48,918 nucleotides of DNA from contig VGIQ01000007.1 in NCBI GenBank assembly GCA_016867835.1, positions 1-48,918 on the forward strand, given 5' to 3'. The first letter of the stretch is position 1. Each line of letters starts with the position of its first letter. The notes under the pieces are model-generated. The model made no database searches. It saw only the letters and a program-made list of their open reading frames with translations, and was not told the DNA's origin. Both the position numbers and the translations under genes were made by a program. Of this stretch, positions 7,363 through 16,330 are shown one piece after another. Source of the DNA: Calditrichota bacterium. Its GTDB lineage: Bacteria; Electryoneota; AABM5-125-24; Hatepunaeales; Hatepunaeaceae.

Positions 7363-7644
7363 ATGAAGAAACGGCTCTACGTAGGGAATCTGGCTTACAC
7401 GGTCTCTTCCGATCAATTGCGGGAGATGTTCTCGGCTCACGGCGAAGTGAGCGATGCCGCAGTCATCAGCGATCGGGACACCGGTCGTTCGAAGGGTTTC
7501 GGCTTTGTCGAGATGGCGACCGAGGAAGGTGCGCGCAAGGCGATCGAGGCGCTTCACGATCTGAAGATCGGCGGACGCAACATCGTCGTCAATGAGGCCC
7601 GGGAGCGCGATGCGCGGCCCGCCGCCGGCGGCAGGATGCGGTAG
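7363..7644 (+). CDS. RNA-binding protein with a single RRM domain
   Basis: The 93-residue protein is almost entirely one RNA recognition motif: RNP2 is LYVGNL (residues 5-10) and RNP1 is KGFGFVEM (about 44-51), with the aromatic residues that stack on RNA present. A short Arg/Gly-rich tail follows. Bacterial RRM proteins of this size are often abundant and cold- or stress-induced. A GGAAG ribosome site lies seven bases before ATG 7363. It has its own promoter, a long leader and a strong terminator, so it is monocistronic. Confidence 0.92.
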   Translation: MKKRLYVGNLAYTVSSDQLREMFSAHGEVSDAAVISDRDTGRSKGFGFVEMATEEGARKAIEALHDLKIGGRNIVVNEARERDARPAAGGRMR

Positions 7645-7671
7645 GTTCCCCGCTTACAGCGGAAAACGAAA

Positions 7672-7709
7672 CGCCCGCAACTCGAAAGGGTTGCGGGCGG
7701 GTCGTTTTT
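7672..7709 (+). terminator. Rho-independent terminator of the RRM gene
   Basis: A 10-bp perfect stem, CGCCCGCAAC with GTTGCGGGCG, encloses an eight-base loop and is followed by GGTCGTTTTT. It lies 28 bases after the stop codon. Confidence 0.9.
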
Positions 7710-7979
7710 GAACCACAAGTCTATAACAGAAACACTTGGGATTCGCCTTGTCGCAGTGCGACGAAGTGCCTATATTGAGTTCGTTGGAATCTCGCATCGT
7801 GCATGCCGGACGCCATCGTCCGAAATGCATCGGGGAGATGTGGTGCGGGTGGTCGATGGCGTCCACCCGGCACTTGAAAGAGCCTTTATTGACTACACCC
7901 TATCACGAGAAGTCGCTTTGACCAAACTTAAGTCTTTACTTCTCATCCTCAGCCTGCGGCGGAGTCGGTCTTTGCCGGT
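7710..7979 (+). other. Gene-free stretch upstream of the ZIP-like transporter
   Basis: I see no convincing gene, RNA or strong promoter here. Open frames exist but lack family features and ribosome sites. A TTGACC at 7918 has no good -10 partner. Confidence 0.4.
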
Positions 7980-9395
7980 ATGACACTTGTTAGCCAGGAT
8001 CTTATATCCGGCGGTTACTTCACCTGGATGCATGCCTGGTGGGCGGTAGCCCTTGGAGCGCTCTCGGCGGCATCACTGCCGCTCGGATCGCTCGCCGGCA
8101 TCCGGTTTAAGCCTTCGCCGGGGATAACCGGTGCGGCAGCCGCCTTCGGAGCGGGAGCACTTTTCGCTGCGCTCAGCGTCGAACTCGTCGCCCCGACCAT
8201 GACCACTTCGGTGCAGACGCATCTTGCCAGCCCGGGCAGCCGCGATTACTTGTTGCCGCCGCTGGCGATGATTTTCGGCTGCATAGCGGGTGGACTCCTC
8301 TTCGTCTTCCTCGACCAGATCGTCAACCGCCATGGCGGCTACCTCCGCAAAACCGCCACCGCCATCACCTACCTCGGCGAGCGTCGCGAAAAGCGCAATC
8401 GCCGAATGCTCGAGATCATCTCCCGCAGCCATTATCTAATGACGCTCAGTCCCTCGGAAGTGAGACCGCTGGTCGATCTGATGCGGCCGATCGTCTTCAC
8501 ACCTTCCGAGTGGCTCTTTCAAGCCGGTGATCCGGCCGACCGGGTGTTTCTGGTCGAAGAGGGCGAAGTGGACTTAATTCGCGACGGCCGACAGTTCCAA
8601 CGTCTCGGTGCCGGGGAGATCATCGGCGAGGTGGCGGTCCTACTCAACTCGCCGAGACATGTCAGCGCCCGGGCATCCGGGGTCGTCAAAGCCTGGATGC
8701 TGAACAAGGCCGACTTCGAGCGGATAAGAGCCGTTTCGCCTGGACTTGCAGAGATTACCAGTCGCATCGCCGCCGACCGTCTGGTCGATTGGGCGAAGAA
8801 AGAGCGCAGGATGGGGCGGGAATCGGTAGAGTGGGCTTCTGCCGCTGCGAAAGCGGTGGGAGGTGCAAGCCGGCTGGTTCCCGATCCGATGGAGATTCGC
8901 AAGGCAGCCGAGAGCCATTCAGGTGCGCCTCTGGCGATTTGGCTCGGGATATTTCTTGACGGGATACCTGAAAGTTTCGTCATCGGTATGACCTTCCTTG
9001 CCTCGCTGACGGCAAAAATGCATACCGGCGTGCCGACCTTCCTCGACGTGGTTCCCTATACCCTTATCGCGGGTCTTTTCCTCTCCAATTTTCCAGAAGC
9101 GATGTCGGCTTCGGTCGGGATGCGGCATCAAGGCTGGTCTGTGCTGCGGGTCCTCTGGCTCTGGACCAGTCTGATGCTGATGACGGGACTTGGCGCGGGA
9201 CTCGGCTACGCCATCGGCGCCGATGTTCCGCATGCGGTGACGGTCCTGATCGAAGGTGTGGCGGCGGGGGCAATGTTGACGATGATCGCGCAGACGATGA
9301 TCCCGGAAGCGGTTCACCTCGGCGGACCGAACGTTACCGGTCTGGCGACGCTCTTCGGCTTCCTTGGCGCGGTAGCCTTCAAGTTGCTGGAATGA
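7980..9395 (+). CDS. ZIP-like membrane transporter with an inserted cyclic-nucleotide-binding domain
   Basis: The 471-residue protein opens with three hydrophobic segments (about 18-118) that include a ZIP-like ALSVELVAP stretch. A soluble insert (about 150-270) is a cyclic-nucleotide-binding domain: FQAGDPADRVFLVEEGEVDL, then GEIIGEVAVLLNSPRHVSA, which is the phosphate-binding cassette. The C-terminal part (about 310-471) has DGIPESFVIG, comparable to the metal-binding HNIPEG of ZIP proteins, and further helices. I infer divalent-metal transport gated by a cytoplasmic ligand-binding domain. The canonical His of ZIP is replaced by Asp, so metal specificity is uncertain. It is flanked by a terminator and a convergent metH, so it stands alone. 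Confidence 0.72.
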   Translation: MTLVSQDLISGGYFTWMHAWWAVALGALSAASLPLGSLAGIRFKPSPGITGAAAAFGAGALFAALSVELVAPTMTTSVQTHLASPGSRDYLLPPLAMIFGCIAGGLLFVFLDQIVNRHGGYLRKTATAITYLGERREKRNRRMLEIISRSHYLMTLSPSEVRPLVDLMRPIVFTPSEWLFQAGDPADRVFLVEEGEVDLIRDGRQFQRLGAGEIIGEVAVLLNSPRHVSARASGVVKAWMLNKADFERIRAVSPGLAEITSRIAADRLVDWAKKERRMGRESVEWASAAAKAVGGASRLVPDPMEIRKAAESHSGAPLAIWLGIFLDGIPESFVIGMTFLASLTAKMHTGVPTFLDVVPYTLIAGLFLSNFPEAMSASVGMRHQGWSVLRVLWLWTSLMLMTGLGAGLGYAIGADVPHAVTVLIEGVAAGAMLTMIAQTMIPEAVHLGGPNVTGLATLFGFLGAVAFKLLE

Positions 9396-9411
9396 TACAA
9401 GACACTTTGAG

Positions 9412-9429
9412 GGCGGAATTCCTACCGCC
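9412..9429. repeat. Hairpin between convergent genes
   Basis: Arms GGCGG and CCGCC enclose AATTCCTA, with AAAAA just beyond on the plus strand. It may serve as a weak terminator in the convergent gap between the transporter and metH. Confidence 0.35.
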
Positions 9430-9468
9430 ATCAAAAACTCGTCATCCCACCCTAAACTTTAGATTCAC

Positions 9469-12400
9469 CTACAGCGCATAATACTGCCCGGCCGGGTGGT
9501 GGAAGACGACCGCAGTAACCGATCCCTCCGGATGCATCATGTAGCCCTCGGTCAATTCGACGCCGATCCGCTCCGGCTTCAGCAACTCGAAGAGAGGTGC
9601 TTGGTCTTCAAGTTGCGGGCAGGCAGGATAGCCGAAGGATAGCCTTATGCCCCGGTATTTCGTCCGGAAGAGATCGGCAACCGATAGTGCCGGGTCATCG
9701 GGAAATCCCCACTCGGTCCGGATACGGCGGTGAACCCATTCGGCAGTTGCTTCGGCCAATTCGATAGCCACCGCTTGAAGGATCAGCGACGCCAGGAGAC
9801 GCCCCTCCTTGCGCATCTGCGCCGCTTTGGTGCTGGTCTCGATACCGGCCGTAGTTACGAAGAGGCAGACGTGGTCGCCGCCCTCGTCCGGCGGGCGGAT
9901 CCAGTCAACCGCGCTGATGCCGGCCCGGCCCTGCTGTCGCGGGAAGGAAAAACTTCTCAATAGAGAGATCACAGAGGATTCGGCGGTATCCTTTTCGGTG
10001 TTCTCCGGGTCCTCTCTGTTGAGAATGATCTGCTCCCCGTCCGGGACCGCACGGAACCACTGATAGACTGCCTTTGGCGCATAAATCCCCTCCGCCGCAG
10101 CCACTTTCACCACCTCTTCGACATGCTCCCTTAGTTTCAGCAACTTCGGGTCGCGGCCCTCAAGTAGTTTGCGCGTAATCCCCTTGACCCCAAGGTGTTT
10201 GCCATAGAGCATCTGCTCGTTCAAATAGGGCCAGACATCGTCAATAGTGATATTTGTCAGGATGTGCTCGCCCTTGTCCGGCGGAACCGGAACATCGGTG
10301 GGAAGCCAACGACTCTGGACGGCCGATCCTGTCCCTGGCGATTCGCGTCCATTCCGAGCTAACGCATCAACATTGACTTTAGCATTAGCATTGGCATTAA
10401 CTTCGTTGTCCCTAAGTCGCTTCCACTCCGCTTCAAGCACCCTGCGCCGCGCCGGTTCGACAATCTGGTTGGCGAGCGCCAGCCCGTCCATCGCTTCATC
10501 GGCATAGAAGACCGGCCCGCCGTAGGCCGGAGCGATCCGCGCCAGGGTGAACTTCTTCGACAGTGCTGCGCCGCCGACCAGAACCGGCAGATCAATCCCG
10601 GCTACGCGCAAGTCCGACGCGGTATCGACCATCTGCTGAGCGCTCCGGACCAGCAGCCCCGAGAGACCGATGATGTCGGGTTGATGCTCGCGGGCGGCCT
10701 CGATCAATGTCTCCGGGGGAACCTTGATGCCCAGATTGATCACTTCGAAGCCGTTGTTCGAGAGGATCATATCGACGAGGTTCTTGCCGATGTCGTGAAC
10801 GTCGCCCTTTACCGTCGCGAGGATCACCCGGCCCTTGACTGCCCCCGAAGCGCCCGGCGGGAAATGCGGCTTAAGGAACTCGACAGCCGTCTTCATCACC
10901 TCGGCCGATTCGAGCACTTCGGCGACAATGAGACGATTGTCGGCGAAGAGCCGTCCGACCTCGTCCATGCCCTTAAGGAGCGGCCCGTTGATCACCTCGA
11001 GCGGCCCCATCCGGGTCAGGAGTTCGGTCAGGTTGGCTTCCAGCCCCGTCTTGCGAGCTTCGACGACGGCCCGCGAGACTTGCTCATCAGCCGAGAGTCC
11101 AGCCCATTCGTCTGCCGATGAAGAGACCTTGGCAGTGCGAAAGTGCGCTGTGAACTCGGCGATTGCCTCGCTCGAGCCGGTCATTAACAAGCGCGCTGCC
11201 AGTTCAACCTCCTCGGGCGGGATCGTCGGATACCTCTTTAAGCCTTGAGTATTGACAATCGCCATGTCAAGTCCGGCCTTGGCGCAAAGATAGAGAAAGA
11301 CCGAGTTGACGACTTCGCGCCCCGCCGGTGGCAAACCGAAAGAGACGTTCGAGATGCCGAGTATCGTAAGGCAGTGCGGGAAGCGCTCCTTGACGGCGCG
11401 GACGCCGTCGATCGTAGCCTCAGCCGAGCCGAGGTAGTTTGGATCACCGGTTCCGGCAGGAAAGACGAGCGGATCGAAGATGATGTCTGCTTCGGGGAGG
11501 CCGAACCCGCCGCACAGGATGTTGTGAATTTTCCCTGCAATCTCGAGTTTTCTCGGCACCGTAACGGCCATTCCTTGCACCGGGTCGTCGTCGATGAGGC
11601 CGCATATCAGTGACGCGCCGTAGTCTCTTGCGAGTGAAGCAACCTTGCGGAGCCGGGCTCCGCCGTCTTCGAGGTTGACCGAGTTGATCGCCGGTTTGCC
11701 GCCGATGGTCTTCAGTGCGGCTTCGACAATGGCAGTGTCGGTGGTATCGATAAGGAGCGGCACCCGGACTTTGCGCAAGAGCGGCCGAAGGACTGCAAGG
11801 AAGTCGGTTAGTTCTTCGCGGTCGGGATCGGCGGTGCAGAGGTCGATGGCGAGCGCGCCGCTGCGCTGCTGTTCGCGCCCGATCTCGGCGGCTTCGTCGA
11901 TCCTTCCTTCGCCGATCAGCCGTTTGAACTTGCGGCTGCCAATGGTGTTGGTGCGCTCGCCGATATAGACCGGTTTGTTGTCGGGCTCGACGACGAGCGC
12001 TTCGGCACCCGCCAGAGCCGGATAGTGCCCGGCGAGGCCGTTCCCAGCGCTCGCCGCATTATCGGTCTCTTCAGCGTTCTGCGATCCTCCCACCGGCACC
12101 CTCACCTTCACCTCCGGCCGGCTGACGGCTTCCTTAAGCGCTCGGATATGGTCCGGCGTTGTGCCGCAACAGCCGCCGACGATGTTGACCCAGCCTTCGC
12201 GGGCAAACCGGCCGATCGCATCGAGGAAGACGTCGGGGCCGTCGCAGTAGTGGCCATCGACGTCGGGCAGTCCGGCGTTGGGCCAGACCGAGACCGGGAA
12301 CCGGCTGATGCGGGCGAGCGCGCGGATATGGTCGGTCATTGCGGCCGGCCCGGTGGCGCAGTTGAGGCCGAGGAAGGCGAGGTCGAAGCCGCTGAAGGTG

Positions 12401-13071
12401 TGGTAAAGTGCTTCGATGGTCTGCCCGGCGAGCATCGAGCCGGAAGGTTCAATCGTTACTGAGAGGCCCACCGGCAACGTCCGGCGCAGGTCCCGCATTG
12501 CGCGGCGGATGCCCGCAAGCGAGGCTTTGACGTTGACGGTATCCTGCTGGGTTTCAAGGACGAGCAGATCGGCGCCGCCTTCGATCAGACCGGCGGAATA
12601 ATCGTAGTAAGCGGCTTCGATCTCGTCGAAGGTTACACCGCCGGTTACCGAAATCGACCTTGTCCCCGGCCCCATCGAGCCCATAACAAGAGGGCGGAAA
12701 TCATTGCCACCTCCTTCCCTTACCTTTTCGCCTCTCCACTCTTCAATCGCCTCCTTTGCCAACTCGGCGGATCGTCGCGCCAGTGCGCGCGCGCGTTGCC
12801 GGATGCCATACTCTTCGAGGACGATGGGGGAGCCATTGAAGGAGTTGGTCTCGATGATGTCGGCTCCAGCCTCGAGATAAGCGCGGTGGACGGCTTTGAC
12901 GATTTGAGGCGCGAAGTCATTCAGCATCTCGTTGCAGCCAAAAAACGCCGCACCGCCAAAGTCGTCGTTGGTCGGCTTCAGCCGTTCGAGCGCCGTCCCG
13001 GTGGCTCCATCCGTAACGAGGATGCGGGAGGCAAGGGGGATGCTAAGGTTAGTGCTAATGCTAATGCTAAT
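9469..13071 (-). CDS. metH: Cobalamin-dependent methionine synthase
   Basis: MetH transfers methyl from methyl-tetrahydrofolate to homocysteine via methylcobalamin. Domains in order: homocysteine barrel (LNCATGP and zinc-binding GGCCGT), pterin-binding barrel ([18 protein letters not shown]), cobalamin cap and Rossmann domain with DVHDIG (His711 counting from the first ATG), and the C-terminal reactivation domain with GYPACP. The first in-frame ATG is at 12925-12927, but the preceding frame to 13071 encodes conserved [18 protein letters not shown], so true translation must begin upstream. No ATG, GTG or TTG lies in frame between the stop (13072-13074) and that motif; only ATT or other rare starts are available, within an AGCATT repeat. 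A linker near residue 840 has an Asn-Ala repeat encoded by a similar hexamer. Total length is about 1200 residues, normal for MetH. Confidence 0.95.
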   Translation of the reverse strand: MSISISTNLSIPLASRILVTDGATGTALERLKPTNDDFGGAAFFGCNEMLNDFAPQIVKAVHRAYLEAGADIIETNSFNGSPIVLEEYGIRQRARALARRSAELAKEAIEEWRGEKVREGGGNDFRPLVMGSMGPGTRSISVTGGVTFDEIEAAYYDYSAGLIEGGADLLVLETQQDTVNVKASLAGIRRAMRDLRRTLPVGLSVTIEPSGSMLAGQTIEALYHTFSGFDLAFLGLNCATGPAAMTDHIRALARISRFPVSVWPNAGLPDVDGHYCDGPDVFLDAIGRFAREGWVNIVGGCCGTTPDHIRALKEAVSRPEVKVRVPVGGSQNAEETDNAASAGNGLAGHYPALAGAEALVVEPDNKPVYIGERTNTIGSRKFKRLIGEGRIDEAAEIGREQQRSGALAIDLCTADPDREELTDFLAVLRPLLRKVRVPLLIDTTDTAIVEAALKTIGGKPAINSVNLEDGGARLRKVASLARDYGASLICGLIDDDPVQGMAVTVPRKLEIAGKIHNILCGGFGLPEADIIFDPLVFPAGTGDPNYLGSAEATIDGVRAVKERFPHCLTILGISNVSFGLPPAGREVVNSVFLYLCAKAGLDMAIVNTQGLKRYPTIPPEEVELAARLLMTGSSEAIAEFTAHFRTAKVSSSADEWAGLSADEQVSRAVVEARKTGLEANLTELLTRMGPLEVINGPLLKGMDEVGRLFADNRLIVAEVLESAEVMKTAVEFLKPHFPPGASGAVKGRVILATVKGDVHDIGKNLVDMILSNNGFEVINLGIKVPPETLIEAAREHQPDIIGLSGLLVRSAQQMVDTASDLRVAGIDLPVLVGGAALSKKFTLARIAPAYGGPVFYADEAMDGLALANQIVEPARRRVLEAEWKRLRDNEVNANANAKVNVDALARNGRESPGTGSAVQSRWLPTDVPVPPDKGEHILTNITIDDVWPYLNEQMLYGKHLGVKGITRKLLEGRDPKLLKLREHVEEVVKVAAAEGIYAPKAVYQWFRAVPDGEQIILNREDPENTEKDTAESSVISLLRSFSFPRQQGRAGISAVDWIRPPDEGGDHVCLFVTTAGIETSTKAAQMRKEGRLLASLILQAVAIELAEATAEWVHRRIRTEWGFPDDPALSVADLFRTKYRGIRLSFGYPACPQLEDQAPLFELLKPERIGVELTEGYMMHPEGSVTAVVFHHPAGQYYAL
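13042..13071. repeat. GCTAAT hexamer repeat at the 5' end of metH
   Basis: Plus-strand GCTAAGGTTAGT followed by three GCTAAT units. It occupies the place where the metH start codon and ribosome site should be. Similar units appear inside metH (about 10377-10400) and near 26895. Confidence 0.7.
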
Positions 13072-13148
13072 TTAAACTTGCCTAGTCAGGGAGGCTCAGA
13101 CGATGGAGTGGTCTGGGTGATGTTGATCTTGCGATTTGTTTGAGGCTG

Positions 13149-13166
13149 GCGGACGCCCTCGTCTGC
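13149..13166. repeat. Short dispersed hairpin, GCCCTC loop
   Basis: Arms GCGGAC and GTCTGC (one wobble) around the loop GCCCTC. The same element with perfect arms is at 44431-44448. It lies between ftsK and metH. Confidence 0.6.
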
Positions 13167-13172
13167 CTCTTC

Positions 13173-15410
13173 CTACTCAATCCCCCATCTCGCCTTCAAC
13201 TCCTCCGGCGTGACTAACACTTCCCGGGCTTTCGAGCCGTCGAACGGCCCGACGATGCCGGCGCGCTCGAGTTCGTCTATCAGTCGTGCCGCGCGGGCAT
13301 AGCCGACTCTAAGTCTTCGCTGCAAAATCGAGACTGATCCCTGATCGACGCCGACCACAATTCGCGCCGCCTCCTTGAAGAGTTCATCCACATCGGTCAG
13401 TTCCGCATCGCCCATCCCGGACGGCACCCGGATCTTCCCGGCGTCGGGCGACGGCAGTGAGAACGACGACAGATTGACCGGCTGTGAACGGATGTAGTCA
13501 ACCACCCGCTCGACTTCGCCGGTGGTAACGAGCGCTCCATGGAGACGCTGCAACTTGGCTGTTCCGGGACCTTGATAGAGCATATCGCCGCGCCCGAGCA
13601 GCGCCTCGGCGCCGTTGCCGTCGAGAATCGTCCGCGAATCGGCTCGCGACGCCACCTGAAACGCGATCCGCACCGGGAAGTTGGCCTTGATCAGGCCGGT
13701 GACGACATCGACCGAAGGCCGCTGGGTCGCCACTATCAGGTGAATCCCTGCCGCCCGCGCCTTCTGCGCCAGGCGGACGATAAGGTCTTCGAACTCCCTC
13801 CGCGCCGTCAGCATCAAGTCGGCAAGTTCGTCGATCACTACGACGATATAGGGAAGATGTTCGCCGGTCGCACTTTCCGGTTCTCCGGCTTCCCGGCGAC
13901 GTTCCTGCAAGCGGTGATACTCGTCAAGCCCCCGGACGCCGGCATCGGCGAGGATAGTATAACGTCGCTCCATTTCAAACGCCACCGATGTGAGCGCGGC
14001 GACGGCGTTCTCCGGCGTCGTTACGACCGCTTCGCCCAGTCCGGGCGGCGCCAGAAGGTGTTGATACTCGAGCCGGCCATAGAGCGACAATTCAATCTTC
14101 TTCGGATCGATCAGGAGAATCCGCAGGCTCAGCGGATCGTTCCGGAAGAGCAGGCTCAGGAGCAGCCCATTGATGCAGACCGACTTGCCCGACCCGGTCG
14201 CGCCGGCGATTAGTAAGTGCGGCATCCGGGCTAGATCGGTCAGAAATATCTGTCCTGCAGCATCCTTCCCGAGTCCCAGAATGAGCGGCGACTTGGCAGT
14301 ATTGAACTCCTGAGAACCGAGCACTTCCCGAATGAAGACCGTCTCCGGGGCGCGGTTGGGGATTTCGACGCCGACGGCGTTTTCGCCCGGAATCGGCGCC
14401 AGAATCCGTATCCCGGGGGCCCGCAAAGCCATTGCGATGTCGTCGGAAAGCCCGGCGATGCGAGCGATCTTCACGTCCGCCGACGGTTCAAGGTCGTAGC
14501 GGGTGATGACCGGCCCCGGATTGGTCCGGATCACCTGCGCTTCAACGCCGAGACTGGCTAGTTTCGACTCGAGACGCCGCGAGTTTTCTTCGAGTTCTCC
14601 CCGATCGATGCGCGAGTTCTGCGCGGGAACCGGGTCGAGCAGCGCCAGCGGAGGCAGTTCATGCACTCCGGAACCGGACGCCGTCGCCAGAGGAACGATG
14701 CGGACCGGCACTTCCGGACGATGCTCACCTCGCACTACCTGCCGGCGATGGCTGCTCTCGCGATCATCGGTTTCGGGATAGGCATCGTCCTCATCCTTAT
14801 CACCTTCGACATTCGCATCGCGCCTCAACTTGCCGGTCAGATAGAGTGGGAAGCGGTAGAAGAGTGCTTCCATTATTGCCATTGGCCGCAGGTCGAAGAG
14901 AAGAATGGAGGTCGCTATCAGGAGCGTCGCCCAGATTAGTATCGCGCCGGTGCGGTAGAAGAAGAAAATGGTGATGTCGGAGGCGAAGAGCGGAAGATAG
15001 CCGGAGTAGATAAGATCTGCAGGAAGGCTGCGCACAGCCCGGACGAGGGCGACGCCGATGCCGGTGAACCACCCGGCCAGAAGGACTATGCCTATGAACT
15101 TGCCAGGCCTGAACTTCCCCCCCGTGACCCGACCTGCAAGAGTCAACAGCAACACCAGCGGAATCGCGAATGCCCCGTAGCATCCGAAGGTGTTCTCAAT
15201 GATGAAATGGCCGGCCGCGGCTCCGGCCTGGCCGACCCAGCCGCGAGTGCGTCCAGCACGGTCGCTACCTGGCGACTCGGAGACGTCGTAGGAAACAAGC
15301 GCGAGAGTCAGAAAGAGCGCGACGAATGCAATGGCCAGATAGAAGAGTTCGCTGCTCTTGCGGGACGATGCGGCTTTCGGCTTGGGGCTCAAGGCCGACC
15401 TGGGGCTCAA
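13173..15410 (-). CDS. ftsK: DNA translocase FtsK/SpoIIIE
   Basis: The 745-residue protein pumps DNA during chromosome segregation at the division septum. Four N-terminal membrane segments (about 24-44, 70-95, 105-125, 135-170) precede an alpha/beta motor with Walker A GATGSGKS (Lys near 409) and Walker B IVVVIDELADL. The C-terminal gamma winged helix (about 675-745: SVSILQRRLRVGYARAARLI) would read polar DNA motifs. The usual long Pro/Gln linker is short, making this a compact FtsK. The start is uncertain: the frame opens with TTG codons at 15410 and 15392 inside a degenerate TTGAGC repeat, without a clear ribosome site. Downstream metH follows in the same direction. Confidence 0.95.
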   Translation of the reverse strand: MSPRSALSPKPKAASSRKSSELFYLAIAFVALFLTLALVSYDVSESPGSDRAGRTRGWVGQAGAAAGHFIIENTFGCYGAFAIPLVLLLTLAGRVTGGKFRPGKFIGIVLLAGWFTGIGVALVRAVRSLPADLIYSGYLPLFASDITIFFFYRTGAILIWATLLIATSILLFDLRPMAIMEALFYRFPLYLTGKLRRDANVEGDKDEDDAYPETDDRESSHRRQVVRGEHRPEVPVRIVPLATASGSGVHELPPLALLDPVPAQNSRIDRGELEENSRRLESKLASLGVEAQVIRTNPGPVITRYDLEPSADVKIARIAGLSDDIAMALRAPGIRILAPIPGENAVGVEIPNRAPETVFIREVLGSQEFNTAKSPLILGLGKDAAGQIFLTDLARMPHLLIAGATGSGKSVCINGLLLSLLFRNDPLSLRILLIDPKKIELSLYGRLEYQHLLAPPGLGEAVVTTPENAVAALTSVAFEMERRYTILADAGVRGLDEYHRLQERRREAGEPESATGEHLPYIVVVIDELADLMLTARREFEDLIVRLAQKARAAGIHLIVATQRPSVDVVTGLIKANFPVRIAFQVASRADSRTILDGNGAEALLGRGDMLYQGPGTAKLQRLHGALVTTGEVERVVDYIRSQPVNLSSFSLPSPDAGKIRVPSGMGDAELTDVDELFKEAARIVVGVDQGSVSILQRRLRVGYARAARLIDELERAGIVGPFDGSKAREVLVTPEELKARWGIE

Positions 15411-15531
15411 GGCTCAGGGCTCAGGGGGAATCGGGCACAATTCTTTAGATCGGCCTCTGCGCGAACCGAGCGGAGTGCAGACTCGAATGCTTGAGCACTG
15501 AGCCCTGGAGCACTTGAGCAGTTGAGCACTC
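15381..15531. repeat. Degenerate GCTCAAG/TTGAGCA tandem repeats
   Basis: Variants of GGGGCTCAAGG, GGCTCAGG, TTGAGCACTGAGC and TTGAGCAGTTGAGCAC occur repeatedly between ftsK and the lipoprotein gene and extend into the first codons of ftsK. Comparable heptamer/octamer repeats occur near 26098 and 30160-30296. Confidence 0.6.
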
Positions 15532-15536
15532 CGGCG

Positions 15537-16121
15537 CTACTTCCCTTCCTTCCACTTGTCGAAGGCCTCGGTCTCCTTCGAGAGTTCATCGAAAACCTGC
15601 GACGAACGAAATCGGGTGTAAAGTTGTTCCTGCTTCTTGATCTTGTCAAGCAGCGCCTGCGAGGTCGCGCCGAGCGGCATCTTCATCAGAACATAGCAGC
15701 GATAGACGCCGCCCTCAGCGGCCAGTTCCGACTGATCGGTAATGACTCCCGACAGAACGGTCGAAACGACCGCTTTCGTCGCCTGCGTGAACATGTCGAG
15801 ATACTGGGCATCCTCGGCAGTGCCGACCTCTTCCTGAAACCTCTTGGAGAGGCCGTCGAAGCGCGTCTCGACCGATTTGGCGATCTCCATCCGCGCGGCA
15901 TCGGAAGCCTTGTCGCGCGCCAGTTGCATATCGCGCGATGTGGCGGTTCCGGTGCCAAAGAGGAACTGGGAGTCCTGTGGCGGACTCAGAAACCACTTGG
16001 GAGCGGCTTTGATGGTCTCGCTTGCCGCCGGGGGCGTGATGCCGGTCTTGGTTCCGCCGCAACCGACTAAAGCGAGCAGCGTCAGGGACGCCGCAACCGA
16101 GGTGAGTGTTGATGTGCGCAT
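15537..16121 (-). CDS. LPP20-like lipoprotein
   Basis: The 194-residue protein has a signal sequence with lipobox LVGC (Cys near 21). The mature region WFLSPPQDSQFLFGTGTATS, then ARDKASDAARMEIAKSVETR, matches the LPP20/FlgP-type layout in which a short strand-helix unit follows a PxW or KPxW motif. Such proteins sit at the outer membrane; their role varies. The C-terminal third is a charged helix (KIKKQEQLYTRFRSSQVFDE). It lies between the barrel-SppA gene and ftsK on the same strand. Confidence 0.7.
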   Translation of the reverse strand: MRTSTLTSVAASLTLLALVGCGGTKTGITPPAASETIKAAPKWFLSPPQDSQFLFGTGTATSRDMQLARDKASDAARMEIAKSVETRFDGLSKRFQEEVGTAEDAQYLDMFTQATKAVVSTVLSGVITDQSELAAEGGVYRCYVLMKMPLGATSQALLDKIKKQEQLYTRFRSSQVFDELSKETEAFDKWKEGK

Positions 16122-16179
16122 AGTGCTTAAGCGAAGGACAAGAAATGATAAACGATGAACGGATAACCGATAACTAATA

Positions 16180-16217
16180 TAGCAAGCCCACCCTGCAGTT
16201 GCAAGGTGGGCTTGCTA
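16180..16217. repeat. Long perfect inverted repeat
   Basis: Thirteen-base arms TAGCAAGCCCACC and GGTGGGCTTGCTA match perfectly around a 12-base centre. It lies after the sppA-like gene and before the lipoprotein gene. There is no T run on the minus strand, so it is not a standard intrinsic terminator; it could stabilise mRNA or be a dispersed palindrome. Confidence 0.7.
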
Positions 16218-16258
16218 AAGTCAACTCTTCCACACCCAACCGACTATAGTGAGTGCCG

Positions 16259-16305
16259 TCGGGTGTCGCACCCGAAGGTCTGTGTCAGGTGAAGACACCT
16301 GACAC
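16259..16305. repeat. Two adjacent small hairpins
   Basis: First arms TCGGGTG and CACCCGA with loop TCG (16259-16275). Second arms GTGTCAGGTG and CACCTGACAC with loop AAGA (16282-16305). They resemble the pair at 26319-26373 in stem length, loop size and proximity. Confidence 0.65.
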
Positions 16306-16330
16306 CACAACCCGGCAGGACGTGTATTCG

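Noticed and set aside
12796-13143. A plus-strand frame over the 5' end of metH.
   Set aside because: It mirrors the metH coding strand and the hexamer repeat; no independent features.
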